From Sphingopyxis sp. JAI108 (GTDB lineage Bacteria > Pseudomonadota > Alphaproteobacteria > Sphingomonadales > Sphingomonadaceae), in assembly GCF_013410105.1 (NCBI RefSeq), contig NZ_JACCCJ010000006.1, forward strand, positions 1-64,000: 64,000 bases of DNA, in the 5' to 3' direction. Below the pieces are notes generated by a model. It searched no databases and was not told the DNA's origin. It saw only the letters and a program-made list of their open reading frames with translations. The translations under genes were made by a program, and so were the position numbers. Below, piece after piece: positions 54,384 through 63,528 of the stretch (position 1 is the stretch's first letter; each line of letters opens with the position of its first letter).

Positions 54384-54608
54384 TTACTTCACAATGTAGG
54401 GGAGCAGGCCGATGTGGCGCGAGCGCTTGATCGCTTTCGCCAGCTCGCGCTGCTTCTTGGTGGACACCGCGGTGATCCGCGACGGGACGATCTTGCCACG
54501 CTCCGACAGGTAACCCTGGAGCAGGCGGACGTCCTTGTAATCGATGACCGGTGCGTCCTTCTGGCTGAAGGGGCAGGTCTTGCGGCGGCGGAAAAAGGGT
54601 CGTGCCAT
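54384..54608 (-). CDS. rpsR: 30S ribosomal protein S18
   Basis: A 74-residue S18 with the typical N-terminus [15 protein letters not shown], the helix [19 protein letters not shown] and the end [13 protein letters not shown]. It binds with S6 on the 30S platform. It lies 13 bp before rplI and 11 bp after rpsF. Confidence 0.98.
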   Translation of the reverse strand: MARPFFRRRKTCPFSQKDAPVIDYKDVRLLQGYLSERGKIVPSRITAVSTKKQRELAKAIKRSRHIGLLPYIVK

Positions 54609-54619
54609 GGTCGTTATCC

Positions 54620-54988
54620 TTATTCTTCGCCGTCGCGGTCACGGCCACCACGGCCACCACGACGTTCCTGCTTGCGCATCATCACCGACGGACCCTTTTC
54701 GAGTTCGTCGACCTTGATGGTGAGCCAGCGGATGATATCTTCGTTGATCGCAGCCTGACGCTCGATCTCTGCAATCGCTTCGCCCGACACTTCGGCCGAC
54801 AGCATCACATAATGACCCTTGCGGTTCTTCTGGATCTTGTAGGCGAGCTGCTTCAGGCCCCAGGTCTCGGTCTTGTGGACCGTGCCCTTGAATTCGCCGA
54901 TGACGTTGGTGACGGTTTCCGCCAGCGCGTCGACCTGAGCCTGGCTCAGGTCCTGACGCGCGATAAAGACATGCTCGTAAAACGGCAT
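54620..54988 (-). CDS. rpsF: 30S ribosomal protein S6
   Basis: A 122-residue S6. [20 protein letters not shown] starts the family fold, and [20 protein letters not shown] and the basic/glycine-rich tail [13 protein letters not shown] complete it. The start at 54988 is confirmed by GGAAG upstream. A longer frame to 55099 covers the leader hairpin. It heads the operon with rpsR and rplI. Confidence 0.98.
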   Translation of the reverse strand: MPFYEHVFIARQDLSQAQVDALAETVTNVIGEFKGTVHKTETWGLKQLAYKIQKNRKGHYVMLSAEVSGEAIAEIERQAAINEDIIRWLTIKVDELEKGPSVMMRKQERRGGRGGRDRDGEE

Positions 54989-55018
54989 GGTGCGCTTCCT
55001 TCGATTTGGCCGATCGCT

Positions 55019-55041
55019 GGTTTCGCGCCAATCGCGAAACC
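55019..55041 (-). promoter_or_regulatory. hairpin in the rpsF leader
   Basis: GGTTTCGCG at 55019-55027 pairs perfectly with CGCGAAACC at 55033-55041 with loop CCAAT, about 30 bp before the rpsF ATG. Flanking CCGG pairs may extend the structure. S6:S18 autoregulatory leaders are known in other bacteria, but I do not see their hallmark CCG bulge clearly. Confidence 0.4.
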
Positions 55042-55123
55042 CCTCCGGCTGTCGTCCGGCTTTGCGAAATTGGTGCAAAGCAAACGGGGCGAACGGCACA
55101 AGGCCTCGCCCCGAATGAGCGCG

Positions 55124-55151
55124 CCTATACAGATTCGCGGCGAGAACGCAA
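55124..55151 (-). promoter_or_regulatory. promoter of the rpsF operon
   Basis: On the minus strand TTGCGT (55151-55146) and TATAGG (55129-55124) are separated by 16 bp, giving a good sigma-70-type promoter about 135 bp before the rpsF start. The resulting leader includes the hairpin at 55019-55041. Confidence 0.55.
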
Positions 55152-55187
55152 GGTTTCTTCGTCCTTCTCCCGCAAGGGGAGAAGGGA

Positions 55188-56567
55188 TCAGGGTAGCTTC
55201 TCCAGCAATTCGCGCCCGAATTCGGTGAGCGTGTCGTCGCGCGCGCCGAGGATCAGGATGCGATCGCCGGGCTTCGCTTCATCGAGGATCGCTGCGCCGC
55301 AGTTGGCGCGCGTCGTCAGATGGACGGCGTCGGCCCCCCCCGCGACGATGTCGGCGACCAGCGCTTCGCTGCCGATACTACGGTCGACGGTGCCGCCGAA
55401 ATAGACGGGGTCGCATACGAAGAGTTTATCTTCGGGCCGCATGCCCGCGGCAAAGCTGGCCGCGAGCTCCTTGCCCATCTGGCGCAGCGGGCCATAGCCG
55501 TGGGGCTGGAAGAAGAGCAGGGCGCGTCCCGGCAGTTCGGCCACGGCGCCGAGCGTCGCGGCGACCTTGTCGGGATTGTGCGCGAAATCGTCGATCACGG
55601 TGACGTCGCCAGCCTGGCCGAGCACTTCGTAGCGGCGCGCAAGGCCCGCGAAATCCGCCAGCGCCTCGACCGCCTGCGCGATGGTCACGCCCGCCGCCTC
55701 TGCCGCCGCGATCGCGGCGAGCGCGTTGGCGGCATTGTGGCGGCCGGGCATCCGCAGCTTCACCCGATAGGCGGTGCCGCCCGAATGGACCGCGAAGCGG
55801 CACCCATCGGGCAGCGCCTCGAAATCGCTGCCGCGCACCGTCGCCGTGTCGGCGAAGCCGAAGGTGACGACATTGTGCCCCGACAAGAGCGGCGCGGACT
55901 CGCTGTCGTCGGCATTGATCACCGCAACGCGCGCTTTCTCGACGAAATCGCCGAACAGCTGGTGAAGTTCGGCGAGGCTCTTGTGGTCGAGGCTGATGTT
56001 GGTGACCACCGCGACATCGGGCGCATATAGCGCGATCGACCCGTCGCTTTCGTCGACCTCGCTCACATAGATGTCCGCGTCGCCGACGAGCGCGCTGGCG
56101 AAAGGCATGTCCGCACCCGAAAAATTACGCATCACCGCGCCGTTCATCACGGTCGGCTTCTTTCCCGCGCTGGCGAGGATCCAGCCGATCATTCCGGTCA
56201 CGGTCGACTTGCCGCTCGTTCCCCCGACGCCGATCGCCTTGTCCGCTGCGTTGAACAGCGCCGCATTCAGGTCGGCGCGCGTCATGCGCGGGAGGCCGAG
56301 CGCATCGGCCGCAGCGACATCGGGCACGCTGTCCTCGATCGCCGCCGACGCGACGAGAATCTGTCCATCCTTCGGCCCGCTGCCGTCCTGCGGATAAAAG
56401 GCAATGCCCTGGCCTTCGAGCCAGGCGAATTTGTCGGGCGTCCGGCCCTGGTCGCGGCTGCGATCCGACCCCGAGACCGCCGCGCCGCGCGCCGCGACGA
56501 TCATTGCGAGCGGCAACATGCCCGACCCGCCGATGCCGCAGAAGAAATAGGATTTGTTTTCCGACAT
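55188..56567 (-). CDS. Mur ligase (MurC/Mpl-like)
   Basis: A 459-residue ATP-dependent Mur ligase. An N-terminal dinucleotide-type motif [13 protein letters not shown] is as in MurC/Mpl. The ATP loop [13 protein letters not shown] lies near residues 113-125, followed by [25 protein letters not shown] and [14 protein letters not shown]. MurC adds L-Ala to UDP-MurNAc; Mpl attaches the recycled tripeptide. The divergent LD-carboxypeptidase, which makes that tripeptide, and the location outside a dcw cluster favour Mpl, but this is inference. The start MSENKSY at 56567 is preferred over an upstream in-frame Met. Confidence 0.85.
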   Translation of the reverse strand: MSENKSYFFCGIGGSGMLPLAMIVAARGAAVSGSDRSRDQGRTPDKFAWLEGQGIAFYPQDGSGPKDGQILVASAAIEDSVPDVAAADALGLPRMTRADLNAALFNAADKAIGVGGTSGKSTVTGMIGWILASAGKKPTVMNGAVMRNFSGADMPFASALVGDADIYVSEVDESDGSIALYAPDVAVVTNISLDHKSLAELHQLFGDFVEKARVAVINADDSESAPLLSGHNVVTFGFADTATVRGSDFEALPDGCRFAVHSGGTAYRVKLRMPGRHNAANALAAIAAAEAAGVTIAQAVEALADFAGLARRYEVLGQAGDVTVIDDFAHNPDKVAATLGAVAELPGRALLFFQPHGYGPLRQMGKELAASFAAGMRPEDKLFVCDPVYFGGTVDRSIGSEALVADIVAGGADAVHLTTRANCGAAILDEAKPGDRILILGARDDTLTEFGRELLEKLP

Positions 56568-56622
56568 GGCGGCGCGATATGGGCTTGGCTCAAATTTGGC
56601 AAGGCGGGGCAGGGGACAGGAT

Positions 56623-57450
56623 TTGCGTATCGGCATCGTCGCTCCTTCGACCCCCATCCTCCCCGATGATGCGGAGGCGGTGCGCGCGCTCGCCAGCCTA
56701 GGCTATCCCGACGTCGAGCTCATATTCGACCCGCAATGCTTCGCGACGCACGGCCATTTCGCGGGCGAGGACGGGCACCGCTTCGCCGCGCTCGTCGAAA
56801 TGGCGAACCGGCCCGATATCGACGCGGTGTGGTTCGCGCGCGGCGGTTACGGCGCGTGCCGGATCGCCGGGGAAGCGGTCGCCGCGATGACCGATGCGGC
56901 GCGGAGCAAGGCGTTTCTTGGCTATTCGGATCAGGGCAATCTGCTCGGCGCGCTCTATCGCGACGGCTTCGACCATGTCGCGCACGGGCCGATGGTCGCC
57001 GATATCCGCCGCGAAGGCGGCGACGCCGCCGTTCTGCGCGCGCTCGACTGGCTCGTCGCGCGCGATCCTGCGGCGTGCGAGCCCGGGCTCGAACATGGTG
57101 CGCGCCACGCCGCGTTCAACCTGATGACATTGTCGATGCTGCTCGGCACCCCGCTAGAACCCGATCTGTCGGGGCATGTCCTGCTTGTCGAGGAGGTCAG
57201 CGAATATCTCTACGCCCTCGACCGCGCCTTTTTCCATGTTGCGACCTATCTCGCGCCGCGCGGGCTCGCGGGGCTGCGGCTCGGGCGCGTCAGCGACGTG
57301 CCCGAAAACGACCGTCCCTTCGGCATGGAGGCCGATGAAATCGCCCGCGACTGGTGCGCGCGGTGCAATATCCCCTGGCTCGGCCGGGCCGACATCGGCC
57401 ACGACGCCGCGAACAAGGTCGTGCCCTTCGGCTTGCATCGCGCGGGGTGA
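56623..57450 (+). CDS. ldcA: LD-carboxypeptidase (peptidase S66)
   Basis: A 275-residue MccF/LdcA-family serine peptidase that trims the D-Ala from murein tetrapeptides in the cytosol. The triad is Ser102 in FLGYSDQGNLL, a Glu in LLVEEVSEYLY (residue 190 or 191) and His260 in ADIGHDAANK. No signal peptide is present. The start is TTG 56623, which gives the family N-terminus RIGIVAPSTP and has AGGGG 8 nt before it. Upstream ATGs at 56554 and 56566 overlap the divergent Mur ligase start and are less likely. Only 55 bp separate the two divergent starts. Confidence 0.87.
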   Translation: MRIGIVAPSTPILPDDAEAVRALASLGYPDVELIFDPQCFATHGHFAGEDGHRFAALVEMANRPDIDAVWFARGGYGACRIAGEAVAAMTDAARSKAFLGYSDQGNLLGALYRDGFDHVAHGPMVADIRREGGDAAVLRALDWLVARDPAACEPGLEHGARHAAFNLMTLSMLLGTPLEPDLSGHVLLVEEVSEYLYALDRAFFHVATYLAPRGLAGLRLGRVSDVPENDRPFGMEADEIARDWCARCNIPWLGRADIGHDAANKVVPFGLHRAG

Positions 57451-57495
57451 GGGAATAGGCGCGGCCCAATTCAAAATCACGCTAGGGGACGCAAT

Positions 57496-58434
57496 ATGCG
57501 CGCATTCATCTTTCCGGGTCAGGGCAGCCAGTCGGTCGGTATGGGCAAGGCGCTCGCCGACGCTTCGGCCATCGCGCGCGAGGTGTTTCAGGAGGTCGAC
57601 GACGCACTCGGCCAGCATCTTTTCAAGCTGATGAGCGACGGTCCCGAGGACCAGCTGACCCTCACTGAAAATGCCCAGCCCGCGATCATGGCGAATGCGA
57701 TTGCAACGCTGCGTGTGCTCGAAAAGGAAGGTGGCGTGACGCTCGCCGCCAAGGCCGATTATGTCGCGGGTCACAGCCTCGGCGAATATAGCGCGCTTTG
57801 TGCCGCGGGGACGTTCGACCTTGCGACCACGGCGCGGCTTTTGAAGACGCGCGGGCAAGCGATGCAGGCGGCGGTGCCCGTCGGCGTCGGCGCGATGGCG
57901 GCGCTGCTCGGCGCCGATATCGACACCGCTCAAAAGCTCGCCGATGCCGCCGCCGAGGGCGAGGTTTGCACGGTCGCCAACGACAACGACCCGTCGCAGG
58001 TCGTGATCTCGGGCCACAAGGGCGCGGTCGAACGCGCAGTCGCGCTGGTCAAGGATTATGGCATCAAGCGCGGCGTGCTGTTGCCCGTCTCCGCACCCTT
58101 CCATTGCCCGTTGATGCAGCCCGCGGCCGACGCGATGGCCGAGGCGCTCGGCGCCAACCCGCCCAAGCCGCCGCTGGTGCCGGTGGTGGCGAATGTCACC
58201 GCGAGCCCGGTGAGCGATGGCGACCAGATCCGCGATTTGCTGGTCCAGCAGGTCACCGACCGCGTCCGCTGGCGCGAAAGCGTCGTTTCGATGGAAGATA
58301 TCGGGGTCACGCAGTTCGTCGAATTCGGCGGCAAGGTCCTCTCGCCGATGGTCAAGCGCAGCGCGAGTGGAGAGGTCGAGACGGTCAGCGTGATTTCGAT
58401 GGACGACATCGAAGCGCTGCTCAAAGCGCTTTAA
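57496..58434 (+). CDS. fabD: malonyl-CoA:ACP transacylase
   Basis: A 312-residue FabD that moves malonyl groups from CoA to acyl carrier protein for fatty-acid synthesis. The motif FPGQGSQSVGMGK, active-site Ser94 in AGHSLGEYSAL and His203 in VSAPFHCPLM are all intact. AGGGGAC lies 6 nt before the ATG. fabG follows 23 bp later. acpP and fabF, which often follow in other bacteria, are not here. Confidence 0.97.
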   Translation: MRAFIFPGQGSQSVGMGKALADASAIAREVFQEVDDALGQHLFKLMSDGPEDQLTLTENAQPAIMANAIATLRVLEKEGGVTLAAKADYVAGHSLGEYSALCAAGTFDLATTARLLKTRGQAMQAAVPVGVGAMAALLGADIDTAQKLADAAAEGEVCTVANDNDPSQVVISGHKGAVERAVALVKDYGIKRGVLLPVSAPFHCPLMQPAADAMAEALGANPPKPPLVPVVANVTASPVSDGDQIRDLLVQQVTDRVRWRESVVSMEDIGVTQFVEFGGKVLSPMVKRSASGEVETVSVISMDDIEALLKAL

Positions 58435-58457
58435 GATTCAGATTTCAGGAGAATAAG

Positions 58458-59198
58458 ATGTTCGATCTCACCGGCATGACCGCCCTCGTCACCGGCGCCT
58501 CGGGCGGCATCGGTTCTGCCATCGCGCAGGCGCTTGCCGCGCAGGGCGCACGGCTCGCGGTGTCGGGTTCCAACGCCGACAAGCTGAGCGCCTTTCGCGA
58601 TACCCTCGGCGGCGACCATGTCGCGCTGCCGTGCAACCTCGGCGATGCCGCCGCGGTCGATGCGCTCGTGCCCTCGGCGGTCGAGGCGCTCGGGCAGCTC
58701 GATATCCTCGTCAACAACGCCGGCGTCACGCGCGACAATCTGATCATGCGGATGAAGGACGAGGAGTGGATGGACGTCATCCGCATCAACCTCGAGGCCA
58801 ATTTCCGCCTCGCGCGCGCCGCCGCGAAACCGATGATGAAGGCGCGTTTCGGCCGCATCATTTCGATCACCAGCGTCGTCGGCGCGACCGGCAATCCGGG
58901 GCAGGCCAATTATGCCGCGTCGAAGGCGGGCGTCACCGGCATGACCAAGGCGCTGGCCCAGGAACTGGCGAGCCGCGGCATCACCGCGAACTGCGTCGCG
59001 CCCGGCTTCATCGCGACCGCGATGACCGACGATTTGCCGGACGCGCAGAAAGAAGCGCTCAACCAGCGCATCCCGGCGGGCCGGATGGGAGAGGGCAGCG
59101 ATATCGCCGCCGCGGTCGTCTATCTCGCGTCGAAGGAAGCGGGCTACGTCACCGGGCAGACGTTGCATGTGAACGGCGGCATGGCCATGCTGTCCTGA
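58458..59198 (+). CDS. fabG: 3-oxoacyl-ACP reductase
   Basis: A 246-residue short-chain dehydrogenase that reduces 3-oxoacyl-ACP with NADPH. The cofactor motif TGASGGIG is near residue 12, NNAG near 86, and the catalytic Ser139, Tyr152 and Lys156 lie in SITSVVG and NYAASKAG. The C-terminus YVTGQTLHVNGGMAM is standard for FabG. AGGAG 7 nt upstream fits ATG 58458. It is cotranscribed with fabD. Confidence 0.96.
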   Translation: MFDLTGMTALVTGASGGIGSAIAQALAAQGARLAVSGSNADKLSAFRDTLGGDHVALPCNLGDAAAVDALVPSAVEALGQLDILVNNAGVTRDNLIMRMKDEEWMDVIRINLEANFRLARAAAKPMMKARFGRIISITSVVGATGNPGQANYAASKAGVTGMTKALAQELASRGITANCVAPGFIATAMTDDLPDAQKEALNQRIPAGRMGEGSDIAAAVVYLASKEAGYVTGQTLHVNGGMAMLS

Positions 59199-59230
59199 GG
59201 GGCGATCCCGCCGGACGGAAAGACGAGTCG

Positions 59231-59770
59231 ATGATGAAGACCTGGATGGCGGGCGCCGCGCTGGCGTTTGCGACACTCCCCGCTGTGGTCGCGGCGCAGG
59301 AAGGCGAAAAGCTCGACTGCGTCGTCGCTTCGGTGCCGGGCGACATGAGGGAGTCGATCGGCGAGTCGATGGCGGGCAGCGGCGACGATGCGTCGCGCGA
59401 AGCATTGTTCAAGAATCTGGCGACGGTTGTCGACAGCTGCGTCACGGCTCACGGCATCACGGCCGAGCAAAAGGGTCATTATTTCGACTATAGCCTTGCG
59501 CGCATCGCGCGCGAATGGCTGGCGGCGGATATCGGAAAGCTCAACCTGTCGCCCGCGGTCGTCGACAAGGCGCTCGACTTCGGGCCGAACGGGGCGAATC
59601 CCGACCTGTCGACCGACATGACCGAAGAGCAGATCATGAAGATCGTTCAGGCCTATATCGAAGCCGACGTCGATATCGAAAAGGTCGACGGTGCGGCATG
59701 GGAGAAGGTCGGCGCCTACGCCGCGGCGACCTCGATCTACTGGAACAAGCGCAAGCAGATCGCGCCCTGA
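59231..59770 (+). CDS. secreted protein of unknown function
   Basis: A 179-residue protein I do not recognise. It starts with a Sec signal peptide (MMKTWMAGAALAFATLPAVV then AAQ), so the mature protein is periplasmic. The body is mainly helical, with two cysteines (LDCVVAS and VDSCVTAHG) that could form one disulfide, and the end AATSIYWNKRKQIAP. It lies 32 bp after fabG on the same strand, so it may be cotranscribed, but no link to fatty-acid synthesis is visible. Confidence 0.75.
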   Translation: MMKTWMAGAALAFATLPAVVAAQEGEKLDCVVASVPGDMRESIGESMAGSGDDASREALFKNLATVVDSCVTAHGITAEQKGHYFDYSLARIAREWLAADIGKLNLSPAVVDKALDFGPNGANPDLSTDMTEEQIMKIVQAYIEADVDIEKVDGAAWEKVGAYAAATSIYWNKRKQIAP

Positions 59771-59778
59771 CAGCGAAG

Positions 59779-59809
59779 GGGCCGGGTCCGGTTCAACCGG
59801 ACCCGGCCC
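59779..59809. terminator. probable bidirectional terminator
   Basis: A perfect 15-bp palindrome centred on 59794 (GGGCCGGGTCCGGTT and its complement) lies between the convergent secreted-protein and receptor genes. The U-run is poor on both sides, so efficiency is uncertain. Confidence 0.6.
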
Positions 59810-59831
59810 TCGGGACGAGCGGAGAGAGGGG

Positions 59832-61958
59832 TCAGAAGCTCGCCCGGGCCGTCAGGCGGAAATCGCGGCCCGCCAGCGGCACATAATCCTTGGTAAAGCT
59901 TGCGTGGCGGCGCGCCTCGACATCGAAAATATTATTCGCCGACAGGCTGAGCGTCAGATTCTTCGTGTCGGGAAGCGGACGCCAGCTTAGCGAGGCGTTG
60001 ACCAAGGTGAAGCCGTCGGTCGGCGTCTCGAACTGCGCAACGCGCGTCTGGTCGTCGGTCCATTCGACTTCGACGCGCGCATCGACGCGTTCGCCCTGCG
60101 CCTCGAGCCCGCCCAATACGCGCAGCGGCGGGATGCGCGGCACATTGCGGTCGAGCCCCGCGTTCTTGATCTTCGCGCGCGTCATGTCGGCGGTGACGTC
60201 GCCGATGATGTTGAAGCCGCCGATCTGCGCCAATCGTGCGCTCGCCTCGGCCTCGAAGCCATAGACGCGCGCGTCGCGCTGGAAATATTGGAAGACGGGC
60301 AACTCATCCTCTTCGGCGCCAGTCGCCGCCGAATAGATGAAATTGTCGAACCAGTTCGAATAGCCGGTGAGGCTGAGGTTGAAGGCGTCCGACTTGAACT
60401 TGAACGAAGCTTCGGCCCCCCAGTTGGATTCGCGCTTCAAATTCGGGTCGCCGAGCTCGAAGCTCTGCGTCGCGATATGCGGGCCGTTCGACAGCAATTC
60501 CTCGGCCGACGGCGCACGCACCGCGCGCGATACCGAAACACCGAACTTCGCGCCGTCGAATATGTCATAGGTCGCGCCAAGCGCACCCGAGAAGCTGTCG
60601 AAGTCGCGCTCGAAGCCCAGCGTCTGCGCGCGCACATTGGTCTTTTCATAGCGCGCCGCGGCTTCGAGCCCCAGCGGGCCCATCGTATATTCCTGCAGCG
60701 TGAAGAGCGCGAACTGGTCGGTCAGGTTGCGCGGGACAAAGGCTTCGGCGCCGATCGCGTTGAAATCGCGGTGGCTGTACTGCACACCGCTCGCGCCGCG
60801 CCAGCCGCCGCGGTCGTTCTGCGCCAGCTCGACCCGGCCTTCGATGCCCTGGTTGGTGAAGACGGTGCCGACTTCGTCGCCCTCGAACTCGGTGTGCTTG
60901 TAATCGGCAAAGCCCGCGCGGATGCGCAGCTTGTCGAAAAAGCCGTCGCCCAGCTCGACTTCGCCGCGCAGGTCGGCGCGCCATTGCTTCATGCCGATGG
61001 TGACCGGGCCTTCGCCGTGGTCGTGGCCGCCTTCTTCCTCCTCGCCTTCATGCTCGTGCGCGGTGTTCGGGCGATCGGGCACGCCATAATTAGTGTCGAA
61101 ATAGCCGATCGAAATGCCGAGCTGCCCGCCGTCGTTGATCAGCGACAGGCCGCCGCCCGCGGTCCAGGTCTCGCTTTGGGTGTTGTCGACCTTGCCGCGC
61201 TTGCCCGCCTGTTCGGTCAGCTCCGCCGCTTCGTCGGCATGGCCTTCCTCGAGTTCATGTTCGGCAAGGTGGAGCAGGTCGCCGCGAATATCGGGGGCAT
61301 AGACATAGCCGCCCGAACGCACATCGCCCGTCTTGCGCCAGCTGCCGTCGAGATGCGCGACGATCTGGGGGCTCAGCGCGACGTCGATCGAACTGCCGAT
61401 GTTGCGGTCGTTGGCTGCGGTCGCATAGCCGCCGATGGCATCGACATGGACGTGGTCGGCGGGCACCTTCCTCGGAATCCGGCGGTCGAACAGGTTGACC
61501 GCGCCGCCGATCGCCTGACTGCCGAACAGCAGCACCGCGGGGCCGCGCAGGATTTCGATGCGCTCGACGGTCAGCGGGTCGATGGTGACCGCATGGTCGG
61601 CGGAGGTGTTCGACGCGTCGATCGATCCGATACCGTCGGTCAGAACCTTGACGCGCTCGCCCGAAAAGCCGCGGAGGACGGGACGCGATGCGCCGGGGGA
61701 GAAGCTCGTCGCCGAAACGCCCGGCTGGCGGGTCAGCGTGTCTCCGATCTGGCCGCGAATGTCGCGCGCCAGCTCGTCGCCCTCGAGCACCGAGACGTTG
61801 CCGAGGATGTCGAGGCTGCGGACATAGGGCGCGGTGACGATGATCGGGTCGCCGGTATGAACATCGTCATCGCTGCCGGCGGTGGCGCGATCCTGCGCGA
61901 AAGCGGGCGCGGCGAGGAAAAGGGCAAGGGAAAAACCGGCGGAACAAAGCAAACGCAT
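59832..61958 (-). CDS. ZnuD-like TonB-dependent receptor
   Basis: A 708-residue outer-membrane receptor. The signal peptide is MRLLCSAGFSLALFLAAPAF plus AQ. The plug has DPIIVTAPYVRSLDILG, RPVLRGFSGERVKVLTDG and VERIEILRGPAVLLFGSQA, and the barrel ends RDFRLTARASF. Two loops are rich in His, Glu and Asp (HLAEHELEEGHADEAAE, and HEHEGEEEEGGHDHGEG), as in ZnuD-type zinc receptors. Zinc or another divalent ion is therefore the likely ligand, which is inference from loop composition. No Zur gene or other zinc transporter is nearby. It is divergent from cysK. Confidence 0.87.
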   Translation of the reverse strand: MRLLCSAGFSLALFLAAPAFAQDRATAGSDDDVHTGDPIIVTAPYVRSLDILGNVSVLEGDELARDIRGQIGDTLTRQPGVSATSFSPGASRPVLRGFSGERVKVLTDGIGSIDASNTSADHAVTIDPLTVERIEILRGPAVLLFGSQAIGGAVNLFDRRIPRKVPADHVHVDAIGGYATAANDRNIGSSIDVALSPQIVAHLDGSWRKTGDVRSGGYVYAPDIRGDLLHLAEHELEEGHADEAAELTEQAGKRGKVDNTQSETWTAGGGLSLINDGGQLGISIGYFDTNYGVPDRPNTAHEHEGEEEEGGHDHGEGPVTIGMKQWRADLRGEVELGDGFFDKLRIRAGFADYKHTEFEGDEVGTVFTNQGIEGRVELAQNDRGGWRGASGVQYSHRDFNAIGAEAFVPRNLTDQFALFTLQEYTMGPLGLEAAARYEKTNVRAQTLGFERDFDSFSGALGATYDIFDGAKFGVSVSRAVRAPSAEELLSNGPHIATQSFELGDPNLKRESNWGAEASFKFKSDAFNLSLTGYSNWFDNFIYSAATGAEEDELPVFQYFQRDARVYGFEAEASARLAQIGGFNIIGDVTADMTRAKIKNAGLDRNVPRIPPLRVLGGLEAQGERVDARVEVEWTDDQTRVAQFETPTDGFTLVNASLSWRPLPDTKNLTLSLSANNIFDVEARRHASFTKDYVPLAGRDFRLTARASF

Positions 61959-62152
61959 GGAGGGAGAGTCCTGTTGTTATTGCGACCTGATGGCGGGGCA
62001 GTAATGATATACTGTCACAAAAACAAGCCCCGGAGCCCCGCTTGATTGCTGTTCGTCGGCCCTCGATCCCCGTTGGTCGACAAAGGCGCGTCTTCGGCGC
62101 GGCAAGCGAAGCTGTCTTGCGGGGCGCGGGGCGGCGTCCTAGATCATGCGCC
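61959..62152. promoter_or_regulatory. divergent region between the ZnuD-like receptor and cysK
   Basis: An A+T-rich stretch TAATGATATACTGTCAC near 62000-62016 contains the weak palindrome TGATATACTGTCA and is the best place for a metal-regulator site for the receptor. It does not match a Zur box closely. The rest shows no gene. Confidence 0.3.
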
Positions 62153-63130
62153 ATGACCATAGCCAAAACCAGCTTGGACCTGATCGGGAACACCCCGCTC
62201 GTCCTGCTCAAGGGCCCCAGCGAAGCGACCGGCTGCGAAATCTGGGGAAAATGCGAATATGCCAACCCCGGCGGTTCGGTGAAGGACCGCGCCGCGCTCT
62301 ATATCGTGCGCGATGCTGAAGCGAACGGCAGCCTTCGCCCCGGCGGCACGATCGTCGAGGGAACGGCGGGCAATACCGGCATCGGGCTCGCGCTTGTCGC
62401 CAATGCGCTCGGCTACAGGACGATCATCGTCATGCCCGACAATCAGAGCGCCGAGAAAATGGCGACGATCCGCGCATTGGGCGCCGAACTCGTGCTCGTC
62501 CCGCCCGCGCCCTTCGCCAATCCCGGCCATTTCGTCCACACCTCGCGCCGCATCGCCGAGGAAACCGACAATGCGATCTGGGCCAACCAGTTCGACAATA
62601 TCGCCAACCGAAAGGCGCATATCTTCGGCACGGCAGAGGAAATCTGGGAACAGATGGACGGCCGCATCGACGGGTTCACCTGTGCGGCGGGAACCGGCGG
62701 CACGATCGCGGGGACCGGGCTGGGGCTGAAAGCGAAGAGCGCCGACATCACCATCGCGCTGACCGATCCGCACGGCGCCGGACTCTATAATTATTACCAG
62801 TGCGGCGAGTTGAAGCCCGAAGGATCGAGCGTCGCCGAAGGCATCGGCCAGAACCGCATCACCGCCAATCTGGAAGGCGCGCCGATCGACACGCAGTTCC
62901 GCATTTCGGATGCGGAGGGACTCGCCATCGTCCGCCGCCTGCTCGACGAGGAGGGGCTGTGCCTCGGCCTGTCGTCGGGGATCAACGTCGCCGGCGCGAT
63001 GGCGCTCGCGCGGCAGCTCGGGCCGGGCAAGCGCATCGCGACCATCCTCTGCGACAGCGGGTTCCGTTATCTCTCGACGCTCTACAACCCCGAATGGCTG
63101 GCGAGCAAGGGACTGGAGGCAGCAGCATGA
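62153..63130 (+). CDS. cysK: cysteine synthase A
   Basis: A 325-residue O-acetylserine sulfhydrylase that makes cysteine from O-acetylserine and sulfide. LDLIGNTPLVLLKG starts the fold, the PLP lysine is Lys44 in NPGGSVKDRAAL, and the phosphate loop is GTAGNTGIG (GTGGT later). The C-terminal part CDSGFRYLSTLYN is normal. The start MTIAKTS at 62153 matches the family; a longer frame to 62042 is rejected. It overlaps the next gene by ATGA. Confidence 0.93.
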   Translation: MTIAKTSLDLIGNTPLVLLKGPSEATGCEIWGKCEYANPGGSVKDRAALYIVRDAEANGSLRPGGTIVEGTAGNTGIGLALVANALGYRTIIVMPDNQSAEKMATIRALGAELVLVPPAPFANPGHFVHTSRRIAEETDNAIWANQFDNIANRKAHIFGTAEEIWEQMDGRIDGFTCAAGTGGTIAGTGLGLKAKSADITIALTDPHGAGLYNYYQCGELKPEGSSVAEGIGQNRITANLEGAPIDTQFRISDAEGLAIVRRLLDEEGLCLGLSSGINVAGAMALARQLGPGKRIATILCDSGFRYLSTLYNPEWLASKGLEAAA

Positions 63131-63528
63131 GCGTGCGGATCGACAGTCCCTCGGCACCCAAGACGCAAGCCGTGCCGCCGTCGCCGACGGCGCCGGTCAA
63201 CGACACGATGCGGCGGCTGCAGATCGGCATTGCGGGGGTGCTCACCGTTCTGCTGCTCGTCGGCATGGCGGGGCTCATCGGCGAGCGCGCCCGCGAGCGG
63301 GCCGAAGGGGAGGTCGCAGCTACGACCGAAGTCAAGATGCCGGGTGAAGAGCCCGCCAGCGGCGCCCCGCTGGAGGAGCTTGGCGTCCAGCCGGTGTCGC
63401 CATCGTCGTCGAAAGACGAAAATGCCGCCACCGATGTGAAGGTCCCGCAGGCGATACCGCCCGCCTCGTCGGTGCCCGACCTCGAACCCGACCCCGAACT
63501 CCAGCGCGCGCGCCAGTCGAAACAGTGA
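63127..63528 (+). CDS. single-span membrane protein of unknown function
   Basis: A 133-residue protein. A short Pro-rich N-terminal tail is followed by one membrane span (near residues 33-52) and a long, charged and Pro/Ser-rich segment (about 55-133) that looks disordered and probably periplasmic. No family is recognised. Its start overlaps the cysK stop and its stop overlaps the next gene's start (GTGA), so the three genes form one unit. Confidence 0.65.
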   Translation: MSVRIDSPSAPKTQAVPPSPTAPVNDTMRRLQIGIAGVLTVLLLVGMAGLIGERARERAEGEVAATTEVKMPGEEPASGAPLEELGVQPVSPSSSKDENAATDVKVPQAIPPASSVPDLEPDPELQRARQSKQ

